From an uncultured Prevotella sp. (GTDB lineage Bacteria; Bacteroidota; Bacteroidia; Bacteroidales; Bacteroidaceae): 30,395 nt of DNA. Shown here in pieces: positions 24,355-30,395 of the stretch. Position 1 is the first letter of the stretch; each line of letters starts with the position of its first letter. Position numbers and translations under genes: made by a program. The stretch spans positions 1 through 30,395 of the forward strand of contig CABSIA010000018.1 in NCBI GenBank assembly GCA_902477645.1. The letters run 5' to 3'. Under the pieces are notes generated by a model, which saw only the letters and a list, made by a program, of their open reading frames with translations, was not told the DNA's origin and did no database searches.

Positions 24355-27300
24355 ATGGTTAAGACAAGATATCTGCTGTTACTCTTGGCGATATTTGTCG
24401 GAACAGTGGCAAGGGGACAGGATTTCAACCCCGATAGTCCCGAGGAGCCGTCTTCACGCTATAGGCTTAGCGTGAAGGCTGTGCCTGCCGAGGCTGCCAC
24501 GGTCAGCGGTGGAGGCATGTACTTGGTGAATACCAGAGTATCTGTCAAAGCCACAGCAAAGGAAACCAAGTGGAAGTTCGTGAACTGGACTGACAGCGAA
24601 GGCAATCAGGTGAGTACAAACGCTAATTTTACCTACACTACTTCAAATGCCCCAGAGACCTTGACGGCAAACTTTGAGGAGGTGAGGACAAGCACACTTA
24701 CCATAAACTATGATCCGGAAACGCTTCATGCCAACACCGTAACGACATATAAGGTGGGCAGCACCGTAAATCTCTCTGTATCTACTTACGGCAACTATAC
24801 ATTCGACAAATGGACTGACAGCGAGGGAAATTCGCTCAGCACCAACCGCTCGTTTACTTACACCGTTACCGAAAATGACGAGACGTTGACGGCACACTAC
24901 AAGTTTACTCCAGGCTCGCCTGCCGAGCCAAATGAGAGTAAACCGAAGCACAAGGTATATCTTGAGGCTAACCCTGCCGCAGCATATAGTTTCTCGAAAT
25001 CGACGGGCTTCACCGTCACTGAAGGAAGCTCTTTCAACGTTACTGCATATAATAATGGTGGTTACGTGTTCAGCAATTGGACTATCGGTGGCGATGTCGT
25101 AGGCACAAGTTCCACGTATAACGGTACGATGGGCAGCAGCGACATAACGCTTGTCGCCAACTACACCTTCAGCCCCGCAGGTCCGTCAGAGCCTTCTGAA
25201 GACACCAAGGACCGCAACACGCTATATGCGGTTACTACAACCATGTATAAGGGCGAGACATCGCTTTTGCCTATATATTTGGAAAATACAAAGAACATAA
25301 AGTCTCTGTCGTTCACCCTGTCTCTGCCCGACGGCATCACAGCCTCAACACAGGATATACAGACAACGTTACGTACGTCGGCATATACGGTTGACGCTGT
25401 GCAGAATGGCGGAAAACTGAATGTGTCGCTCTCTGGCGGAACAGAGATAAGTGAGCGTAATGGTGTTATTGTCCGCATTCCAGTAACAGCAGATTTGTCG
25501 GTTGAAGATAGTCTGTACGACTTGACTTTTGACAGCATCGCTGCTATTGGTCTTGATGGTGACTCTGTTGCCATGACCAAACGAGATGGCAGGCTTTCAA
25601 TATCTACTCTTGAGGAAGGTGAGCTGCAGGCTCAGTTCTCTGTAGATAGATATATGAACCGTGCGCAGTTTACAAACCAGAGCACAGAGAACGCACGCTC
25701 TTTCCTTTGGGAGTTTGGCGACGGTACGACGAGTACTGAGAAAAATCCAATGCATATCTATGCTAATGAAGGCTCATATACTGTGAGGCTCACTGCCAAG
25801 GGAATTATTAAATCCTCGGTTGCCGAACAGACAATCATTATCAATCCTTCTTCGACTTGGCAAGCAAGTGGTGACTACACTCTCGACGATACTATGTCTG
25901 GTGCCCGAAACTTCACATCGCTTCACGAGGCAATTGACCTGTTGTCGCAGTGTACTCCAAGTGGCGAGATTGTGATATCGGTAGCAAGAGGTAAGAATTT
26001 TGCAGTGTCATTGGAACATGAAGACTCTCTGGCGTTTATCTCAACGCTAAGCGGAAAACTTCAGAACGCAGGAGACTCCATCACATTTGTAGGAACTGGT
26101 GAGCCTGACAATGTGCTGTCGTTCAATGCCAACACTGTCAGTGCTGACCTGCAGACAGTCTTGGGCTTTATAGCAAATCTGAAAACCTCAAAAGTTATTA
26201 TTGAACTTAATGGGGCATTGATAAACATTCCTGAGATTAACAGATACACAAGTCAGACCTTGTGTAGCGGCACAACGACCGAGGCGGTTCCATTTACAGC
26301 TATAAGCGGGTCTGATAATGTTTCCGTAAGATGGACTGCCAGTGTCATGGCAGACTGTAAGGTGACAGGATATCAGGCATCTGGAACAGGTGACTTGCCT
26401 GCTATGGACCTCAGCACCACAAACAGCAAGACTGATTGTGTGTCGTATCAGGTCAACGTGATGCTCGATGGAGTGATGATGCATACATATATATATAATG
26501 TATATGTGAAACCTCTGCTATCGGGACATACCTTCACGCTCAGCAGCCCTGCTGATAGTGCAGTGGTAGACTTCGGTTTATGCACGTTGAGATGGAATAG
26601 TCCGTCGGCAGCTGTTACAGGTTACAAGGTGACGGTTAGCCGCACTCTCGGCGAGAATACAATAACTCAAACCTACAACACCACTTCTACAAGCTACAGG
26701 ATAGACGCTACTCCTGGAGCATCCTATGAGTGGAGCGTAACGGCATGTGGTGACTGCGACAACATAACCAGTGAGATACGTACGTTCACCGTAAGGGAAC
26801 AGGCTGATCTTACGGTTCTGTCGGTTAATGCTCCAACTGAGGCAACGGCAGGTAACACAATAACTGTCACTGCCGTAGTAGGCAATATCGGTAAGTCTAA
26901 TACACAGAACACCTCATGGTATGATGCGCTTTACTACAGCACATCGCCCGATGATTTATCGGATGCTACCTTGGTAAGCCGCAAAAGTCATTATGGTGCT
27001 CTCGAGAAAGATAGTGATTATACTGTATCATGGGATATGGTGTGTCCGGAATCAAGTCTGGGAACAATTTATTTCCATGTTGTGACCGATGACAACGGAT
27101 ATGAGACGGAAAGTGATGAGACAAACAACGTTGGACATTCTGAGGCTCTTGGCATAATACTGAAATATGTTTCTGAAGCCGACTATCAGTCGCTGAAAAA
27201 CTTCTACAACGCTACAAATGGCGGAGCATGGAAGAGAGGCTGGAGAATAAACAGCAATGCCATAACACCGGTTGCATGGCCTGGCGTTACATTCGACGAC

Positions 27301-28533
27301 GACGGAAACGTAACTGCGATATCGCTTCCCGACAATAACATTGTGGGCGAATTGCCGCTTGAAGGCATTGATTTGCCTTACCTCGCTTCTCTCAATCTAA
27401 GCAAGAATCCTCTACGTGGCGATTTAGCTAAATTCTGCAAGCAGTTCGTACGCATCGGCGACTTGAATATGAGCTACTGCCGTTTCAAAGAGCTGTCTGA
27501 TACGTTGCCGCAGACTATAACGTCTCTTAACCTTGGCTACCAGTGTGTGGATTTGGTTTTAGAGGATATTGCTGTTCTTCAGCAATGGACAATGGGCGAT
27601 GCGGAGGCAAACATTCAGCTCGGTACGCTCATAGGCTACAACCATGAGGCACGGGACTTCAGCCTGCATCCAAGGCTGCAGCTCACCAAAAGATCAGATG
27701 ATGCCACTGTGGGATATTTGGAATACAGGTCGGGCAGTTATCGCTATGTCTTGAATGGAGACTATAAGTTGGAGCAGGGTACAAAATTCATTGTACGCCC
27801 AACCGAGGGTCCTGCCGCCTATACTCGTATGCGTGCCACTCTCGACTGGAAGCAGGGTGACGCCAACATCGATGCTTCTGTCGACGTTCTTGATGCGCAG
27901 CACACCCTTAACTACATACTTGGCAGGAATTCTGGAAGTTTCAACTTCATTGCTGCTGATACATACGCAAGCGGATATATCAATGTGCAGGATGTTGTGG
28001 CAACCATCAACATGTTCATAACAGAAGATGTGCCTTCAGCTGCTAAGCATTTTGTTACCACGCAGACAGATGAGGCTGACGATACGGCTGCAAATATACT
28101 CGACATACGTGATGGCAGTCTGTGGATAGACGCCACCGACAACATTGCCGCTATTGACGTCACGATAAATGGTGCCAAGGCAAGTGAACTGAAATTGCAA
28201 CTTAGCTCGCTCCGCTATCAGATGGTGACACACGATATTGACAATGGTGTGCGCGTCGTGCTTATAAGTCCTAACGGATATAGCATTCTGGGCAATACAC
28301 GTCTGCTCAAGGTGCCTTCTGGCTGTGTCGTTGCAGCTGCCATGGCAGCCAATGAGGAGGCTGAGGCTGTAGGAGTAGCTATCTCGACATCTACGACAGG
28401 CATTGGCAATATTGATGCCGACGATGATGACGCTCCGCTATACGACCTTGGTGGACGTAAGTTGGCCGGCAGTCAGCCGAATGGAATATATATAAGGGAA
28501 GGAAAGAAAATAATTAACCGCCAAAGACGGTAA
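24355..28533 (+). CDS. large mosaic surface protein (InlB-like, cohesin-like, PKD, CARDB, LRR-like, dockerin-like)
   Basis: A 1392-aa protein whose ATG follows the previous stop codon with no gap. Signal peptide 1-21. Domains seen, with rough limits: three InlB/B-repeat-like units (35-109, 112-183, 198-272, each with W(T)-D/I-S-G and TANF/THYKF endings); cohesin-like beta-sandwich (286-418, TLYAVTTTMYKGETSLLPIYLEN...SLPDGI); PKD (424-498, FLWEFGDGTTSTEKNPMHIYANEGSYTV); Ig/FN3-like (725-815); CARDB (817-935, GNIG...ETNNV); LRR-like (938-1062, FYNATNGGAWKRGW); dockerin-like (1168-1224, GDANIDASVDVLDAQHTLNYILG, second loop degenerate); a possible second cohesin-like piece (1252-1345); and a tail with PNGIYIREGKKIIN. 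No catalytic site is visible. Likely an adhesin or scaffold; partners unknown. Confidence 0.82.
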   Translation: MVKTRYLLLLLAIFVGTVARGQDFNPDSPEEPSSRYRLSVKAVPAEAATVSGGGMYLVNTRVSVKATAKETKWKFVNWTDSEGNQVSTNANFTYTTSNAPETLTANFEEVRTSTLTINYDPETLHANTVTTYKVGSTVNLSVSTYGNYTFDKWTDSEGNSLSTNRSFTYTVTENDETLTAHYKFTPGSPAEPNESKPKHKVYLEANPAAAYSFSKSTGFTVTEGSSFNVTAYNNGGYVFSNWTIGGDVVGTSSTYNGTMGSSDITLVANYTFSPAGPSEPSEDTKDRNTLYAVTTTMYKGETSLLPIYLENTKNIKSLSFTLSLPDGITASTQDIQTTLRTSAYTVDAVQNGGKLNVSLSGGTEISERNGVIVRIPVTADLSVEDSLYDLTFDSIAAIGLDGDSVAMTKRDGRLSISTLEEGELQAQFSVDRYMNRAQFTNQSTENARSFLWEFGDGTTSTEKNPMHIYANEGSYTVRLTAKGIIKSSVAEQTIIINPSSTWQASGDYTLDDTMSGARNFTSLHEAIDLLSQCTPSGEIVISVARGKNFAVSLEHEDSLAFISTLSGKLQNAGDSITFVGTGEPDNVLSFNANTVSADLQTVLGFIANLKTSKVIIELNGALINIPEINRYTSQTLCSGTTTEAVPFTAISGSDNVSVRWTASVMADCKVTGYQASGTGDLPAMDLSTTNSKTDCVSYQVNVMLDGVMMHTYIYNVYVKPLLSGHTFTLSSPADSAVVDFGLCTLRWNSPSAAVTGYKVTVSRTLGENTITQTYNTTSTSYRIDATPGASYEWSVTACGDCDNITSEIRTFTVREQADLTVLSVNAPTEATAGNTITVTAVVGNIGKSNTQNTSWYDALYYSTSPDDLSDATLVSRKSHYGALEKDSDYTVSWDMVCPESSLGTIYFHVVTDDNGYETESDETNNVGHSEALGIILKYVSEADYQSLKNFYNATNGGAWKRGWRINSNAITPVAWPGVTFDDDGNVTAISLPDNNIVGELPLEGIDLPYLASLNLSKNPLRGDLAKFCKQFVRIGDLNMSYCRFKELSDTLPQTITSLNLGYQCVDLVLEDIAVLQQWTMGDAEANIQLGTLIGYNHEARDFSLHPRLQLTKRSDDATVGYLEYRSGSYRYVLNGDYKLEQGTKFIVRPTEGPAAYTRMRATLDWKQGDANIDASVDVLDAQHTLNYILGRNSGSFNFIAADTYASGYINVQDVVATINMFITEDVPSAAKHFVTTQTDEADDTAANILDIRDGSLWIDATDNIAAIDVTINGAKASELKLQLSSLRYQMVTHDIDNGVRVVLISPNGYSILGNTRLLKVPSGCVVAAAMAANEEAEAVGVAISTSTTGIGNIDADDDDAPLYDLGGRKLAGSQPNGIYIREGKKIINRQRR

Positions 28534-28551
28534 AAAGAAAGATTTAAAGAT

Positions 28552-30395
28552 ATGAACATCAAGAAATATATATCCACGTTTCTGTTTCTGCTTCTGTGCG
28601 TCGCTGCATGGTCGCAGAACACACTATCGGTAGGTTCTCTCTCTGGTGGGCAGGGCAAGGATGTGATGATACCAATCTCTATGGACAATGTAGATGAGAT
28701 TGTGGCGCTTCAATTCAATCTGCAGTTGCCCTTCTCGAAATCATCAAAAGATGCCGAGCTGACAAGCAGAAACATTAACGGACACACTATCTCGGTGCGC
28801 TCGCTTGGTGGCAACAAATACACTGTTGTTATTGTGAACATGAGCAACAAGCCTTTGGGAGGAACTGGGGGCACTCTCATAAATTTCCCTATGAGGGTAC
28901 CTTCCGGGCTTGCTCCTGATACGTCTTACGATATCAGTATCAGCGATTTGGTTATGACAAACCGTAAGGGCGACAATATACAGACGGGGGCTGTCAATGG
29001 CAGCTACACCGTTGTCCGCTCTGCAAGTCCAGACCTAAGTGTCAGTGACGTGCAGATAGCTGAGACAGAACTTGAACCGGGAGGTAAGGCTACTCTGACA
29101 TGGAAGGTGAGCAACATTGGAGACGATGATACACACAGCGGATGGACAGAGAAAATTTATCTCGTCAGCTCGATGACCGAAGAAACTGTTTATGTTGGTA
29201 ATTGCTATTACAGCGACAAACTGGCAAAGGGAGGAAACTTAGTGAGAAATCACATACTAAGTATTCCGAAGACTATAGGTCTTGACGGAGAGGTCAAGGC
29301 AAAGGTTGTTGTTGAACCTAACAGCAGTACGGGAGAATATGTTACCGACCGTCTTAACAACACAGCTTTGAGCGGTGCCGGCGTAAACTTGAAGAAGAGT
29401 CTTTTCCTTACAGCTCCTGCTGACAATCTGAAAGAGGGACAGAGCATGAGGTTGACACTAACGAGAAGTGGCGACCGTACAACGGATGAGACTTTTGAAA
29501 TAGCGACTTCTCTACCTGCAAACATCATGGTTCCTTCTTCTATAACTATCCGCTCTGGCAACAGTACGGCATATTTCGATGTGGTATGTCCCGACAATAA
29601 AACTGTAAACGAATACAGCAAGGCAAAGGCGACAGTTAGAAAAGCCAATGAATATCCTGAGGATGTAATGGCTGAATTTACCATAGAGGACGATGAGCTG
29701 ATACCTATAACGCTCTCATTCGACAAGAGCGATTATAACGAGGGTGACATAATGAAGGTTACGGCAGAAGTAGCGTACCGCATTAACAATGAGCCTATAA
29801 CCCTTAGTCTCAGCATAGAGAAGGCTAAGAGGTTCCGTTTGCCGCAGACTGTAGTGATAGAGCCGGGACAGACAAGCGTAGTCATAGATGTTCCTATAGT
29901 ACAGGACAATATACCTGCCAACGACGAGACCATACAGATGAATGTGTCTGCCGCCCACTATCAGCCTTCGAGCGGCTTGTTCATACTTCACGATGACGAT
30001 GTTCCCGCTATAACTCTGACCATGCAGCCTACCGAGATTAGCGAGGCTGCCGGCTATAATGCTATCTTTGCTAAAATAAGAAGGGTAGGGGCTGCGAACA
30101 GCAAGATAACGCTGAAGTTGAGCGATGACAGTAATGGAGAACTCTACTATCAGCAGACACTTACTATGAATGAGGGCGTGCAGGAACTGACTTTCCCGAT
30201 AGGAGTAAGAGACAATCAGAAGGTAGACGGCACACGTAAGGTGAAATTTAATGCCAGTATCTATATTACAGACTGTGGCTGCTCGGCAATTGGCGACAAG
30301 CAGACCTCGGTGTCGGACACGATATCCATCAACGATAACGACGGTCCAACGCTAACAGTGTCATCTAACAAGACAACCATACTCGAGGGTGACTC
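28552..30395 (+). CDS. cohesin-like/CARDB/Calx-beta-like surface protein, 3' end outside window
   Basis: The frame is open from the ATG at 28552 to the right edge (614 codons visible, no stop). Signal peptide MNIKKYISTFLFLLLCVAAWSQ. Residues about 23-150 are cohesin-like (TLSVGSLSGGQGKDVMIPISMDN...ALQFNLQLP), 156-275 resemble CARDB (PDLSVSDVQIAETELEPGGKATLTWKVSNIGDDDTHSG), and from about 283 a series of Calx-beta-like repeats follows (EGQSMRLTLTRSGDRTTDETFEI, SEAAGYNAIFAKIRRVG, ISINDNDGPTLTVSSNKTTILEGD). It starts 18 nt after the mosaic protein and shares the cohesin-like and CARDB modules with it, suggesting related function. The C-terminal part, where a dockerin or sorting tail would sit, is not in the window. 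Confidence 0.8.
   Translation, partial: MNIKKYISTFLFLLLCVAAWSQNTLSVGSLSGGQGKDVMIPISMDNVDEIVALQFNLQLPFSKSSKDAELTSRNINGHTISVRSLGGNKYTVVIVNMSNKPLGGTGGTLINFPMRVPSGLAPDTSYDISISDLVMTNRKGDNIQTGAVNGSYTVVRSASPDLSVSDVQIAETELEPGGKATLTWKVSNIGDDDTHSGWTEKIYLVSSMTEETVYVGNCYYSDKLAKGGNLVRNHILSIPKTIGLDGEVKAKVVVEPNSSTGEYVTDRLNNTALSGAGVNLKKSLFLTAPADNLKEGQSMRLTLTRSGDRTTDETFEIATSLPANIMVPSSITIRSGNSTAYFDVVCPDNKTVNEYSKAKATVRKANEYPEDVMAEFTIEDDELIPITLSFDKSDYNEGDIMKVTAEVAYRINNEPITLSLSIEKAKRFRLPQTVVIEPGQTSVVIDVPIVQDNIPANDETIQMNVSAAHYQPSSGLFILHDDDVPAITLTMQPTEISEAAGYNAIFAKIRRVGAANSKITLKLSDDSNGELYYQQTLTMNEGVQELTFPIGVRDNQKVDGTRKVKFNASIYITDCGCSAIGDKQTSVSDTISINDNDGPTLTVSSNKTTILEGD

Noticed and set aside
1..30395. Insertion sequence, integron or prophage
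   Set aside because: No transposase, integrase, phage structural gene or terminal duplications were seen; the repeats found are short and non-coding.

Overview
The window looks like chromosomal DNA from a Prevotella/Segatella-like member of the Bacteroidales. The signs are secreted BspA-like leucine-rich-repeat proteins ending in a GIYI..(N/G)KK-type tail, a DUF4492-cydA-cydB oxidase locus, DUF1680 (GH127) and GH28 carbohydrate enzymes, TAnnTTTG promoter -7 boxes, and few recognisable Shine-Dalgarno sites. The species cannot be fixed from the sequence alone. No rRNA, tRNA, CRISPR array, transposase or prophage gene was seen.

Left part (1-3469): the 3' end of a GH127 beta-L-arabinofuranosidase-like gene and a secreted DUF6055-type protein with an HELGH zinc motif, both on the + strand. 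A strong terminator and an AT-rich convergent spacer with three evenly spaced palindromes follow.

Minus-strand block (10601 down to 3470): a membrane-anchored coiled-coil protein, a TolC-family outer-membrane factor, an HlyD-family adaptor, two ABC-2-type permeases, then pyrH (UMP kinase) and tadA (tRNA adenosine deaminase). All are tightly spaced apart from a 121-nt gap between TolC and HlyD that carries a dispersed repeat. The exporter has no ATPase gene next to it. The second permease is cut by an in-frame TGA at codon 43, with clear homologous sequence on both sides.

Middle part, plus strand (10732-18127): DUF4492-cydA-cydB (cytochrome bd quinol oxidase), an unusual nested inverted repeat, a secreted cyclophilin-type prolyl isomerase, an AAA/DUF4143 ATPase preceded by three copies of a 17-bp motif spaced exactly 33 bp apart, a complex hairpin region, and a TPM-domain membrane protein paired with LemA.

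Right part, plus strand (18272-30395): a CE7-like acetyl esterase and a GH28 polygalacturonase (pectin or hemicellulose side-chain and backbone breakdown, thematically linked to GH127 at the left edge). Then comes a cell-surface cluster: a 61-aa Lys/Gly-rich small protein, a 959-aa BspA-like LRR protein, a 1392-aa mosaic protein (InlB-like repeats, cohesin-like, PKD, CARDB, LRR-like, dockerin-like) that starts immediately after the preceding stop codon, and a third cohesin-like/CARDB/Calx-beta-like protein that runs off the window. This surface cluster and its leading small protein are the best candidates for an under-described system. The repeat-controlled ATPase and the interrupted exporter are the next most interesting.
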